Assembly (NCBI GenBank): GCA_900765095.1
Contig: CAAFRB010000054.1
Coordinates: 1-64,000 of the forward strand
Source: Clostridia bacterium
Lineage (GTDB): Bacteria > Bacillota > Clostridia > TANB77 > UBA1234
DNA: 64,000 bases
Direction of reading: 5' to 3'
Shown here: positions 1 through 8,972 of the stretch, piece after piece
Layout of the letters: the number at the start of each line of letters is the position of its first letter
How positions within the stretch are numbered: position 1 is the first letter of the stretch
Translations under genes and position numbers: made by a program
Notes under the pieces: model-generated
What the model saw: only the letters and a program-made list of their open reading frames with translations
The model's database searches: none
What the model was told of the DNA's origin: nothing

Positions 1-484
1 CTACTGTTTCTTTATCTCTTATGTTATATTCATTTTCATGGCTGTATGGTGGCCAGATAAATACTTCGCCATATTTTGTTACTGCATACATTACTTTTAC
101 CCCTGTTTCTGTTGGTGTATTTACTTTTATTTCCGGCAATTTTATTCCTATATCTGCTGTTTCTTCTATTATTGTGTAATCTGGCACTTCTGATTCTACT
201 AGGAAATCTGCTTCACTTGTTCCTCCTTTTGCTACATAGTTGTAGACTTGTCCATCTGTTATTTGTGTGCCTTTTGCCATTTCAAATCCTTTTACTGTTA
301 CCATTTTTGTTTGTATTGCATCTTGTACTTCACTTATGTTTGATACAAATTTTGAATAGTTTGCTTTGCTTATTGTTCCTGTTGAACTATTAAACGCTAT
401 TGCTGCTAGTATTATTATTACTATGATTGTTATTACTAGTGCTATTAGTGATATGCCATTTTCTCTTTTGCTTAATCTTTTCAT
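1..484 (-). CDS. Prepilin-like secreted protein (partial, runs off left edge)
   Basis: The frame is open from an ATG at 484 to the window edge (161 codons). A short basic leader (residues 1-10, ending Arg-Glu-Asn-Gly) is followed by a hydrophobic helix (about 11-31, ISLIALVITI...). This is the layout of a type IV prepilin/pseudopilin signal cut after Gly10. The fifth residue after the cut is Ala, not the usual Glu, so it may be a minor pseudopilin or a non-pilus protein that uses the same export route. The rest is a soluble, Thr/Val-rich exported domain I do not recognise. An AAAGGAAG ribosome site lies 7 nt before the ATG. The N-terminus resembles that of the 1058-residue protein at 23308-26484. 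Confidence is high for the gene and moderate for the class. Confidence 0.75.
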   Translation of the reverse strand, partial: MKRLSKRENGISLIALVITIIVIIILAAIAFNSSTGTISKANYSKFVSNISEVQDAIQTKMVTVKGFEMAKGTQITDGQVYNYVAKGGTSEADFLVESEVPDYTIIEETADIGIKLPEIKVNTPTETGVKVMYAVTKYGEVFIWPPYSHENEYNIRDKETV

Positions 485-655
485 TTTTCTTCTTCCTTTC
501 TTTTGATTTCTTATGTATCTATTCTATCATATTGATTTACTTTTTCAACTATTTTTAGAACGTTTGTAGTATCAATATTTTTTGAAGATTGATTAATATC
601 CAGCCTCTTATTTTTTATCACATTCCGTAACAAAATTTAAATATGCTCCTTGGGC

Positions 656-707
656 TAAAAATGCAAATAAAAAGTTACAAATTTGTTACTTTCCTATTGT
701 ATAAAAA
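656..707 (-). repeat. Intergenic element, copy A (left arm and core)
   Basis: Minus-strand arm at 707-689 (TTTTTATACAATAGGAAAG), followed by a core with CAAATTTGTAAC. It matches copies at 8.9 kb and 47.5 kb over about 40 nt and then diverges. It lies between the terminator of the divIVA-like gene and the prepilin-like gene, in the same direction as the latter. Confidence 0.7.
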
Positions 708-732
708 AATTAAAGACCTAGTTAGGGTCTTT
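698..732 (-). terminator. Terminator of the sepF/divIVA-like transcript
   Basis: Stem AAAGACC/GGTCTTT (712-732) overlaps the stop codon of the divIVA-like gene. On the minus strand it is followed by a T-rich run (TTTTTTT at 707-701) that merges with repeat copy A. Confidence 0.7.
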
Positions 733-1189
733 AAATATCTTCATTTTTATTCATTTCTTTTAGCAATTCTAATTGTGAAATCAAAAGTGATTCCATTTTT
801 GCTTTGTATACATCAAACTGTTTTTTTGTTTCTCCGTATTGCATTTCTGTTTCTATTTTTTGTTTTTTTATTTCATCTACTGCTTTTGTTGCATTTATCT
901 CAGCTTGTTTTACTATGTTATCTGCTTCAACTTTAGCATTTTGCTTCACTGTTTCGGCAGTTCCTTGTGCAACTATTAGTGCATTTTGTAGTGTATCTTC
1001 AATTGATTTGTAATGTTGAATTCCTTGATTCAACACTTCAATTTTGTCTTTGTATTCTATATTTTCTTTATATAACTTTTCATAGTCAGCAAGTAAAGAC
1101 GTCATAAATTCATGAACTTCATTCACGCTATAGCCATTCACCATCTGCTTATTAAAAGTTTTGTTTTCTATTTCTAATGGAGTTAACAT
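731..1189 (-). CDS. DivIVA-domain protein
   Basis: 152 residues. The N-terminal 45 residues have the DivIVA membrane-binding pattern (start PLEIENKTF, then NGYSVNEVHEFM). The rest, about 40-150, is an uninterrupted Ala/Lys/Glu-rich coiled coil. DivIVA proteins bind curved membrane at septa and poles and recruit division, wall and sporulation partners. A strong AAAGGAGG site lies 7 nt before the ATG. It follows sepF by 22 nt and shares its promoter, as in the usual Firmicutes division cluster, although yggT and ylmH are missing. It could equally be called GpsB/DivIVA-like. Confidence 0.85.
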   Translation of the reverse strand: MLTPLEIENKTFNKQMVNGYSVNEVHEFMTSLLADYEKLYKENIEYKDKIEVLNQGIQHYKSIEDTLQNALIVAQGTAETVKQNAKVEADNIVKQAEINATKAVDEIKKQKIETEMQYGETKKQFDVYKAKMESLLISQLELLKEMNKNEDI

Positions 1190-1211
1190 GCTTCAGCCTC
1201 CTTTTGTTTTT

Positions 1212-1691
1212 TTACTTTATCCATGACACCGAAAGCTTATTTTTGATATCTTCTTTCATGACTTCGTTTGTGATTTCATAATTGAAAGGAGCAACTAAAA
1301 ATATTGAATTAGATATTTTTTGAATGTTGCCATCTAAGCCATATACAGCACCACTTATAAAATCTACAATTCTTCTAGCAACATCTTTATTTACATATTC
1401 TAAATTAACAATTATAGATTTCTTTTCTTTTAAATGCTCACAAATCTCTTCTGATTGTTCAAAAGTACTTGGTTGTGAAATTACAACTCTTACTTGTTGC
1501 ATTCCTGGCATACCAACTACCTTGCTATTACTATTATTTGCTTTTTTACTACTTGTGTTAGCTGGAGCAGGTATATTTTCTTTTTCTTCTATATATGGGG
1601 TATTAGATTCGTATTGCTCATCATACTCTTCATAATCCTCATTATTAACACCTAACATATCCCAAACTTTATTCATGAATTTACTTCCCAC
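1212..1691 (-). CDS. sepF: Cell division protein SepF
   Basis: About 159 residues. SepF bundles FtsZ filaments and anchors them to the membrane at the division ring. Visible parts are an N-terminal amphipathic helix (NKVWDMLGV), an acidic Ser/Asn/Ala-rich linker (about 20-65), and the C-terminal beta domain (about 70-159) with the family motifs VVISQPSTFEQ, DVARRIVDFISG and IFLVAP. The frame extends to a TTG at 1700, but that touches the AGGAGG (1701-1706). The GTG at 1691, 9 nt from the AGGAGG, is the better start, and an ATG at 1676 is a third choice. First gene of a two-gene operon with the divIVA-like gene. Confidence 0.92.
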   Translation of the reverse strand: MGSKFMNKVWDMLGVNNEDYEEYDEQYESNTPYIEEKENIPAPANTSSKKANNSNSKVVGMPGMQQVRVVISQPSTFEQSEEICEHLKEKKSIIVNLEYVNKDVARRIVDFISGAVYGLDGNIQKISNSIFLVAPFNYEITNEVMKEDIKNKLSVSWIK

Positions 1692-1738
1692 AAAAAACAA
1701 CCTCCTTGAAACATACTTTTTATCATTTGTATGCTTAT

Positions 1739-1767
1739 ATTTTATTGATATAAAAAGTCAATGTCAA
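1739..1767 (-). promoter_or_regulatory. Sigma-A promoter of sepF
   Basis: Minus-strand -35 TTGACA (1767-1762), 17-nt spacer, -10 TAAAAT (1744-1739). It drives sepF and the divIVA-like gene. Confidence 0.75.
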
Positions 1768-1821
1768 ATGAAACAGGCTTTTGTAACGATAAATTAACAT
1801 CCTTGTAACATTTTCGTAACA

Positions 1822-3129
1822 TTATTTACTAACAAGTGCTTCATCGTACATTTTTATTGTCGACCTACTACTTATATCGCTTTCACTTAATCCCATTTCC
1901 AATAACTCCGAATCAGTATAATTATCTATTATTACAAAGTCTTTTGTCTCTTTTAGTATCTTTACCCAAACTGTTTCCGTATTGTATGCTTTTTTCACTG
2001 TTATTGTAGGCAATTGTATTTGCTTTGTAATTTGCACATCACCAGAAGTGTTGTAGTTTAGGTCACCAGATTCTTCTGCACCAATATCTATATTAGTGTA
2101 TGCAACTGCACTTTTATTAACTTTAAGTCCTGTAGAACTCCACCATACAACATCTAATCCGATTTTTCTGTATTTCGTTAATTCTTCGACATTTAATTTT
2201 ACTTTGAAAAATAGTAATATTCCATTTTCCTCATTCGATATGTATTCTACTGTGGCCGGAATTAATTCATTTCCTGTGTTCTTAAATCTCAAATATACAG
2301 TATCATTTAACTTTACATTATAAGCTTCTTCAGAATTCATAGGAATAGCAATGTAACATTCAAAGTTATTGACTATCTTAACCTTATTATGATTTATTGG
2401 TATTTCTCCGTCTAATGTTGTTTTTAAATTCTTTAAAGCATTCGTTGTTAGTGCCGAAATTGAATTGTATGTTAACACATTTTCAAGATTGTCCACCCTG
2501 TACGATACTAGTCCTGCAATTGGCGAAACCAACGTTTTTTCAGAATTGTTTAATTCTTTTTCATATTCTGTTCTTTGGTTTATTAAGTTTTTTAGCTCTG
2601 AACCAGCTGGACTAAGTTCTCCAACAATTTTAGCTTTTTTCTCTATTTTACTATCAAGAGTTTTTTTGTATTCTTTTATCGAATTTATATTTATACTCCC
2701 TTTAACACTAGTATATATATAACTCTCAATATCCGATTCTATATTTTTTACGTCACTTGGAAATATTGTTTGCTGGCTTTCCACAGCCTTATCTATTTTC
2801 TCATCTAGTTTTGCCATTTTCTCTAAGATTTGTTCTTCTGCTTTTGAAACATAAGTAACTATTGTTGAACCTTTTGAAACTCTAGTCGCATCGTCCATTA
2901 CAGATTTTATCATTCCATCATAAGAGGAATTGTCGACTATTTCTTCATCCCTTATGACATAACCAACGACTTCTTCATAATTTATCAGTTCGCCTTTTTT
3001 TATAAGTACTGTGCTAGCAGGCTTTTGAAACAAGCGTACTATGGCCATTATAAAATAAACAATCAAAATTATGAAGATTGATATCACCACAAATATTAAG
3101 TTCTGATTTTTATTTGTCTTTTGTTTCAT
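1822..3129 (-). CDS. HlyD-like membrane fusion/adaptor protein of the sepF locus
   Basis: 435 residues. One N-terminal membrane helix (about 12-33) is followed by an extracytoplasmic region. It has a split lipoyl/barrel-sandwich-like fold (about 40-90 and 210-260, with GMIKSVM and LVSPIAGLVSY), a coiled-coil hairpin (about 95-205), and beta-rich C-terminal domains. This is the HlyD-type protein commonly found beside sepF in clostridia. Its role is not established, and no ABC exporter is adjacent. It starts 10 nt after miaA, with an AAGGAG overlapping the miaA stop, so it belongs to the mutS-mutL-miaA transcript. Confidence 0.75.
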   Translation of the reverse strand: MKQKTNKNQNLIFVVISIFIILIVYFIMAIVRLFQKPASTVLIKKGELINYEEVVGYVIRDEEIVDNSSYDGMIKSVMDDATRVSKGSTIVTYVSKAEEQILEKMAKLDEKIDKAVESQQTIFPSDVKNIESDIESYIYTSVKGSININSIKEYKKTLDSKIEKKAKIVGELSPAGSELKNLINQRTEYEKELNNSEKTLVSPIAGLVSYRVDNLENVLTYNSISALTTNALKNLKTTLDGEIPINHNKVKIVNNFECYIAIPMNSEEAYNVKLNDTVYLRFKNTGNELIPATVEYISNEENGILLFFKVKLNVEELTKYRKIGLDVVWWSSTGLKVNKSAVAYTNIDIGAEESGDLNYNTSGDVQITKQIQLPTITVKKAYNTETVWVKILKETKDFVIIDNYTDSELLEMGLSESDISSRSTIKMYDEALVSK

Positions 3130-3139
3130 ACATATCTCC

Positions 3140-4045
3140 TTACATTTTTAAATCGAATAAAATCTTATCAACGATATCATCTAATGTACACCATGTTATT
3201 TGCTTTTCTCTTTTAAACCATGTCATCTGTCTTTTGGCATATCTTCTAGTTTCCATTTTCAACTTTTCAACCATTTCATCATAAGTTATATTGCCTTCAA
3301 TATATTCTTTTACTTCTTTATAACCTAGTCCTTGAATTGCTGTTGATGAAAAATTATATTTCTTTAATAGCGATTTTACTTCGTCTACTAATCCATCTTC
3401 GAGCATTTTATCAACTCTTACATTTATCCTATCATACAATTTTTCTCTTTCTGTTTCTATTCCATATACCGCGTATTCGTAAGGTACTTCTTTTCTAGAT
3501 TCTTTGTCTAATTGTGTCTTAGTCTTCCCTGTAGTTTTATATATTTCAAGTGCTCTAATAACTCTTCTGACATTATTAACTTCTATATTTTCAGCAGCTT
3601 CTGGATCAACTTTTCTTAGCATTTCATGCAAATATTCATTTCCTTTTTCTTGAGCTATTTTTGTCATTTCTTCTCGATATTTAGAGTCCTCATTAACTTC
3701 TGAAAATTTAATTCCATTTATTAGCGTGCTTATGTACAATCCTGTGCCACCTACTATTATAGGATTTTTCCCTTTTTCTAATATTTCTTTTATACTTTTT
3801 AATGCCTCTTCAATATATTTTGTAACATTGTATGTTTCATCAGGTGCTACCACATCAAACATATAATGCTTAATTCCAGACATTTCTTCCAAAGTTGGTT
3901 TAGCTGTACCTATATTCATCTCTTTATATATCTGCATTGAATCTGCAGATATTATTTCACCATTTATTTTTTTTGCAAGTTTTATAGATGCCGAAGTTTT
4001 TCCTGATGCTGTTGGTCCAACTATAACTATAACTCTTGGTTTCAT
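3140..4045 (-). CDS. miaA: tRNA dimethylallyltransferase MiaA
   Basis: 301 residues, normal length. It transfers a dimethylallyl group to N6 of A37 in tRNAs that read UNN codons, the first step towards ms2i6A. Walker A GPTASGKT is at about residues 9-16. The substrate motif DSMQIYKEMNIGTAKP and the VGGTGLY motif (about 99-105) are present, as is the C-terminal RYAKRQMTWFKRE tRNA-contact region. It starts 6 nt after mutL, in the common mutS-mutL-miaA order. The hfq gene that often follows is absent, and the HlyD-like gene takes its place. Confidence 0.96.
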   Translation of the reverse strand: MKPRVIVIVGPTASGKTSASIKLAKKINGEIISADSMQIYKEMNIGTAKPTLEEMSGIKHYMFDVVAPDETYNVTKYIEEALKSIKEILEKGKNPIIVGGTGLYISTLINGIKFSEVNEDSKYREEMTKIAQEKGNEYLHEMLRKVDPEAAENIEVNNVRRVIRALEIYKTTGKTKTQLDKESRKEVPYEYAVYGIETEREKLYDRINVRVDKMLEDGLVDEVKSLLKKYNFSSTAIQGLGYKEVKEYIEGNITYDEMVEKLKMETRRYAKRQMTWFKREKQITWCTLDDIVDKILFDLKM

Positions 4046-4051
4046 GTCATA

Positions 4052-6085
4052 TTACCTCCTGCCAAATTTCTTTTCTAATTCATTTTTTGTAATTCTTATT
4101 GCTGTAGGTCTTCCGTGAGGACAAGTGAATGGATTGTCAAGCAATAACATTTGATCTAATAATCCTCTTATTTCTCTCTCATCCAATTTCATGTTTGCTT
4201 TTACAGCAGCTTTACAAGCAACTGTAGCAATAAATTTTTCTTCTATATCTTGCTTGTTTGTCCTTGTTGTTATATCTATTCCATCTAATATATCCAAGAA
4301 AAGTGCCTTAGTATCCATTTCATAGCATATTACTGGTACACCATTGATTTTTATTGTATTTTCACCAAACTCCTCCAATGCAAAACCAGCTTGTTCAAAC
4401 AAATCTATATGGTCTTTTATAATGTGCATATCTTTTTTTGATACTTCTAGAATGTCTGGTAATAATAGCATTTGAACTTCTTTTCCACCAGAGCGATAGA
4501 AATTTTCTTTTATTTTTTCATATAACACTCTTTCATGTGCCGCATGTTGGTCTAATATGTATATATCATCATCCATTTGAAGTAATATGTAGGTGTCAAA
4601 AGCGACCCCTATGAGTTTATATTCTGGTATTGGTGCTTTCTCGCTAAAATCTTTTTCAAAGAATGTTTTCATTTGATTTTCTTGTGTAATTACATCGTTA
4701 GTGTCCTTATTATTCGTGTACACATCTTCTTGTCCAACATTTGTTTCTAATTTTTGCAAAGTATCTGATTCTTCTGGATTTCTTATCTCAATTGGTCTTG
4801 TTATTTTACTTTCAGAATTAGTTGTTAAGTTGTTCATAAAAGATTTTTTGTCTGTGTCACTTTTTTGAGTAACCTCAATTATATATTCATTGTCTTTCAA
4901 AGCTTCTTCTTTTACAGGAATATTCTTTTCTTGTTTACCTTTAAATATATCAAATAGCGTTCTTTTTTGAGATGTTCCTTCATTACTTATTGGTACAACT
5001 TTGCTTTCAAAAGTATCAGAAACATTAGCGTTTTCTTCTGTTTGGGTATTTTGCACACCAGGTATATATTCATTTTCGTCGTCTTCTCTTACTAAATCAA
5101 CACCTAGCAATGTATTTTTTATAGCATAGTGTATTGCTTTAAAAACTTTTCCCTCTTCTGAAAATCTGACTTCTAGTTTTGCTGGATGAACATTAACATC
5201 AACTTGTTCTGGTGGTATGTTAATGTTTAAAACGCAGAAACCAAATTTACCATGTGGTATCATCGTTCTATATGCTTCTTCTGCCGCAGCTGATAAAGTC
5301 TTGTCTTTTATAAATCTTCCGTTTACATAGAACAACTGATTACTTCTATTAGATCTTGCTATCTCCGGCTTTCCAACAACTCCTGTCACTCTGATATTTT
5401 CATATTGAAAGTCAACATCAACAAGATTTGAGGCAATATCTTTTCCAAACACATTATATACTACGTCTGTCATGTTTCCATTTCCACTCGTGTGCAAAAC
5501 TTCTTTTTTATTATTTGTAAGTTTAAATCCAACTTCTGGGTGTATAAGTGCTATTCTTTCAACAGCTGTTTCTATGTATCCACCTTCTGTAAAATCCTTT
5601 TTTAAAAATTTATATCTTACAGGTGTATTATAGAATAATTCTCTTATTATTATTGTTGTGCCAAGTGGTGCTCCACATTCTTCTTTTAAAAGAACTCTTC
5701 CACCTTCAACAATTACTTTTGTACCTGTTTCATTATTTTTAGTTCTTGTTATCATTTCAATTTTTGCTATTGCAGCAATACTTGCTAAAGCTTCTCCTCT
5801 AAAACCCATTGTAGAAACTCTAATCAAGTCTTCTGCCTTTCTAATCTTACTGGTAGCGTGTCTTTCAAATGCTAAATCTATATCGTCCGGTTCGATGCCC
5901 TTTCCATTATCAGTTATTCTCATGTATGTTATACCACCATTTTCTATTTCTACTGAAACAGACGTAGCATTTGCATCCAGCGAATTTTCAACTAACTCTT
6001 TTACAACATTTGCTGGTCTTTCTATAACTTCACCAGCTGCTATTTGATTTATTGTTAAATCATCCAATAATACTATACTTCCCAT
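4052..6085 (-). CDS. mutL: DNA mismatch repair protein MutL (endonuclease type)
   Basis: 677 residues. The N-terminal GHKL ATPase (about 1-330) shows NQIAAGEVIERP, DNGKGI and GFRGEALASIA. A poorly conserved linker (about 340-480) is followed by the dimerisation/nuclease domain. The nicking motif is intact (DQHAAHERVLYEK fits DQHAx2Ex4E), with ACKAAVKA and CPHGRPT further on, so this is a latent endonuclease MutL as in species without MutH. It couples mismatch recognition by MutS to strand incision. It follows mutS by 50 nt and precedes miaA by 6 nt. Confidence 0.97.
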   Translation of the reverse strand: MGSIVLLDDLTINQIAAGEVIERPANVVKELVENSLDANATSVSVEIENGGITYMRITDNGKGIEPDDIDLAFERHATSKIRKAEDLIRVSTMGFRGEALASIAAIAKIEMITRTKNNETGTKVIVEGGRVLLKEECGAPLGTTIIIRELFYNTPVRYKFLKKDFTEGGYIETAVERIALIHPEVGFKLTNNKKEVLHTSGNGNMTDVVYNVFGKDIASNLVDVDFQYENIRVTGVVGKPEIARSNRSNQLFYVNGRFIKDKTLSAAAEEAYRTMIPHGKFGFCVLNINIPPEQVDVNVHPAKLEVRFSEEGKVFKAIHYAIKNTLLGVDLVREDDENEYIPGVQNTQTEENANVSDTFESKVVPISNEGTSQKRTLFDIFKGKQEKNIPVKEEALKDNEYIIEVTQKSDTDKKSFMNNLTTNSESKITRPIEIRNPEESDTLQKLETNVGQEDVYTNNKDTNDVITQENQMKTFFEKDFSEKAPIPEYKLIGVAFDTYILLQMDDDIYILDQHAAHERVLYEKIKENFYRSGGKEVQMLLLPDILEVSKKDMHIIKDHIDLFEQAGFALEEFGENTIKINGVPVICYEMDTKALFLDILDGIDITTRTNKQDIEEKFIATVACKAAVKANMKLDEREIRGLLDQMLLLDNPFTCPHGRPTAIRITKNELEKKFGRR

Positions 6086-6135
6086 GATAACCTCCCTTTT
6101 CTTATGTGTTTATTTTCTTTTTTTCCATCACATTA

Positions 6136-8706
6136 TTAAAGTTTCATTTTTAATTTCATAAGTGTGTTAAGTGCTTCTATTGGAGTCAATTCGTTTATGT
6201 TTATTTTATCTATATCACTTGCTATTTCACCAAGTTTATAATTGAACAAATCAAATTGATTTTGCATTGCATACGCTTTTTTAGGCTCTTTCTCACTCTT
6301 ATTTGAAAAATTATTTTCTTTTAAAGTTTTTAATATTTCATTTGCACGAGTTGTAACATTATTTGGTATACCTGCAAGTTTTGCGACGTGTACACCATAG
6401 CTTTCATCGGCTCCGCCACGGATTATCTTTCTTAAAAATATTACATCTTCGCCTTTTTCTTTTACTGCTATACAATAATTCTTTACGCCATCAATTTTAT
6501 CTTCAAGTTCTGTAAGCTCATGATAATGTGTTGCAAATAATGTTCTTGCGCCAATTTTCTTTGCAATATGTTCAACAACAGCCCACGCTATAGAAAGTCC
6601 ATCAAATGTAGATGTTCCTCTTCCTATTTCGTCTAATATTAACAAGCTTCTTTTTGTAGCATTTGAAATAATGTTTGCTACCTCATTCATTTCAACCATG
6701 AATGTTGATTGACCTGATGCCAAATCGTCTGATGCCCCAACTCTTGTAAATATTCTATCTGTTATCCCTATTTTAGCATAATCAGCAGGAACGAAACTTC
6801 CTATTTGAGCCATAAGCGTTATTAATGCTACTTGCCTCATATATGTAGACTTTCCTGCCATGTTTGGTCCCGTTATGATATTTACTCTGTCTTCGCCTTC
6901 ATTTAGTAAAGTATCGTTAGGAACAAAAGCCCCACTTGGTATAAGTCTTTCTACAACAGGATGTCTGCCTTCTTTTATTTCAATTACATCTTCCTCATTC
7001 ACTTCAGGTTTAACATAGTTATACTTGTCTGCTACTTCAGCAAGTGAATTTAATGTATCCACTGTCGCTACTGCATTACTGCTCTTTTGTAATCTAACTA
7101 TATGATTAGAAATTTCATCTCTGATTTTTGTAAATATTTCGTACTCTAAATTAACGACCTTATCCTGTGCACCTAATATTGTGCTTTCGATTTCTTTTAA
7201 TTCATCTGTTATATATCTTTCACCAGTCGTTAATGTTTGTTTTCTTATAAATCTATCTGGCACTTGATTTACAAACGACTTCGATACTTCGATGTAATAT
7301 CCAAATACTTTATTAAAACCAACTTTTAAGTTTTTAATTCCTGTCGCTTCTCTTTCTCTTGCCTCTAATGCAATTACCCAATTCTTTCCTTCTGTTGATG
7401 CTGTTCTAAGTTTCTTTACCTCTTCATCATAATCAATTTTTATTATTCCGCCTTCCTTAACACTAACAGGTGGTTCATCAACAATAGCACTATCAATTAA
7501 TTTTGCAACATCTTCAAGCGTATCCAATTCTTCATACAAGTTTCTCAATAGTTCAGATTTTGAATCAGCTAAAATGTTCTTTAAATCTGGTAATTGTTGA
7601 AGTGAATTTTTTAAGGCTACCATGTCTTTTGCATTGACAGTCCCATAAGAAATCTTACCTGTCAATCTTTCTATGTCATACACTCTGTCAAGTACTTCTG
7701 CAATGCTTCCTCTTCGCATAGCAGAACCTTTTAACTCTTCAACACTTTCAAGTCTTCTTTCAATTTCTTTTACATCCATAAGAGGCTTTTCTAGCCATCT
7801 TCTAAGAAGCCTTCCCCCCATAGAAGTTGATGTTTTATCTAATACCCAAAGTAAACTTCCTTTTTTACTTCTATCTCTTATAGTTTCTGTTATTTCTAGA
7901 TTTCTTCTTGCTATCATATCTAAAGCCATATATTTTTCAGAACTATAATATTCAATGTTTGAAATGTGCTTCATATCTACTTTTTGAGTTTCTCTTATAT
8001 ATGTCAAAAGCAATTTAGTCGCCTCTTTTGCAAAAGGCTTTTTGTCTAACTTATCAAAACCGTGTATATCTATGTTTTCAATCTCGTCAGTTGATGTTGT
8101 TATGTATGTTTTAAACTTTTCTTGAATAGTATTAATTTCAGACGTACTTGCTAACATCTCTGGATTAACTACTATCTCAGCAGGGGTAAATCTTACTAGC
8201 TCATTTATAAGTTTAGCAAAGTTATTTCCTTCAACAATTTCAGTAGTGCAAAATTCACCCGTAGAAACGTCTGAATATGCTAATCCGTAATGTATACCAA
8301 CTTTATATATTGATGAAATATAATTGTTCTTTTTTTCTTCCAATATATTTGATTCTATAACGGTTCCTGGAGTTATTACTCTTATAACATCTCTTTTTAC
8401 TAAACCTTTCGCAAGAGCTGGGTCTTCCATCTGTTCACATATAGCCACTTTATGTCCATTTGTGATTAATTTGCTAAGATAATTTTGAATACTATGATAT
8501 GGTATTCCGCACATCGGTGCTCTTTCTTTCAAGCCACAATCCTTACCTGTTAAAGTGATTTCAAGTTCTTTTGATGCTGTTATAGCATCATCAAAAAACA
8601 TTTCATAAAAATCACCTAATCTATATAATAAAATACAGTCTTTATACTGTTCTTTTGTGTCAACATATTGTTGCATCATTGGTGTCAAACATTCCATTTT
8701 TTTCAC
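6136..8706 (-). CDS. mutS: DNA mismatch recognition ATPase MutS
   Basis: 856 residues, the usual MutS1 length. The mismatch-reading Phe-x-Glu motif is visible (GDFYEMFFDDA, about 29-39), with the FGYYIEVS clamp region and the ABC-type ATPase domain (about 600-800). The ATPase has Walker A GPNMAGKST, DLASGQSTF, Walker B LLILDEIGRGTST and FATHYHE. The C-terminus (about 800-856) has the tetramerisation/beta-clamp type helices. First gene of the mutS-mutL-miaA-hlyD run. Repeat copy B lies just upstream in the same direction, so that element may form part of its leader or promoter. Confidence 0.97.
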   Translation of the reverse strand: MKKMECLTPMMQQYVDTKEQYKDCILLYRLGDFYEMFFDDAITASKELEITLTGKDCGLKERAPMCGIPYHSIQNYLSKLITNGHKVAICEQMEDPALAKGLVKRDVIRVITPGTVIESNILEEKKNNYISSIYKVGIHYGLAYSDVSTGEFCTTEIVEGNNFAKLINELVRFTPAEIVVNPEMLASTSEINTIQEKFKTYITTSTDEIENIDIHGFDKLDKKPFAKEATKLLLTYIRETQKVDMKHISNIEYYSSEKYMALDMIARRNLEITETIRDRSKKGSLLWVLDKTSTSMGGRLLRRWLEKPLMDVKEIERRLESVEELKGSAMRRGSIAEVLDRVYDIERLTGKISYGTVNAKDMVALKNSLQQLPDLKNILADSKSELLRNLYEELDTLEDVAKLIDSAIVDEPPVSVKEGGIIKIDYDEEVKKLRTASTEGKNWVIALEAREREATGIKNLKVGFNKVFGYYIEVSKSFVNQVPDRFIRKQTLTTGERYITDELKEIESTILGAQDKVVNLEYEIFTKIRDEISNHIVRLQKSSNAVATVDTLNSLAEVADKYNYVKPEVNEEDVIEIKEGRHPVVERLIPSGAFVPNDTLLNEGEDRVNIITGPNMAGKSTYMRQVALITLMAQIGSFVPADYAKIGITDRIFTRVGASDDLASGQSTFMVEMNEVANIISNATKRSLLILDEIGRGTSTFDGLSIAWAVVEHIAKKIGARTLFATHYHELTELEDKIDGVKNYCIAVKEKGEDVIFLRKIIRGGADESYGVHVAKLAGIPNNVTTRANEILKTLKENNFSNKSEKEPKKAYAMQNQFDLFNYKLGEIASDIDKININELTPIEALNTLMKLKMKL

Positions 8707-8804
8707 ATCCTTCGCCTTCTGATTTTATCATTTGAAACACCTTTTTGCAAGTATGCAAATACTTGTTTTCTTTGTATGCAAGAAAGATAAATTTTCATTT
8801 TTTC

Positions 8805-8928
8805 AACCCTCGAAAGTTTTCGACTGAAAGAAAGAAAATCTCTCGCATAAATTAAAGTTTTTATACAATAGGAAAGAAAATTAATACATAATAAGTTGCA
8901 AATTTATTACTTTCCTATTGTATAAAAA
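8805..8928 (-). repeat. Intergenic element, copy B (both arms plus hairpin tail)
   Basis: Perfect 19-bp inverted arms at 8858-8876 and 8910-8928 are separated by 33 nt. Reading the minus strand, the arms are followed by CTTTAATTTATGCGAGA and a tail that can fold CGAGAG with CUUUCG (8845-8840 with 8816-8811, one G-U pair). The 33-nt core shares 27 positions with the core of copy D. It lies between the terminator of the 8973-10250 gene and mutS. Confidence 0.85.
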
Positions 8929-8962
8929 AATCCATAAAACCGCTGCAGTTCTATGGATTTTT
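8926..8962 (-). terminator. Terminator of the unknown 425-residue gene
   Basis: Stem with AAAAATCCATA on one side and TATGGATTTTT on the other, plus an inner AAC/GTT pairing. On the minus strand the T-run continues into repeat copy B. Confidence 0.8.
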
Positions 8963-8972
8963 ATTTTTATAT

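Noticed and set aside
76..393. Leu-rich plus-strand open frame at the left edge
   Set aside because: Antisense of the prepilin-like gene, very hydrophobic from reversed codons, without a ribosome site.
1692..1700. TTG at 1700 as the sepF start
   Set aside because: It touches the AGGAGG, leaving no spacing; the GTG at 1691 has 9 nt.
8858..8928. Inverted arms read as insertion-sequence ends
   Set aside because: The 33-nt core holds no gene, there are no obvious target duplications, and copies keep a fixed direction relative to genes; a small non-autonomous element remains possible.
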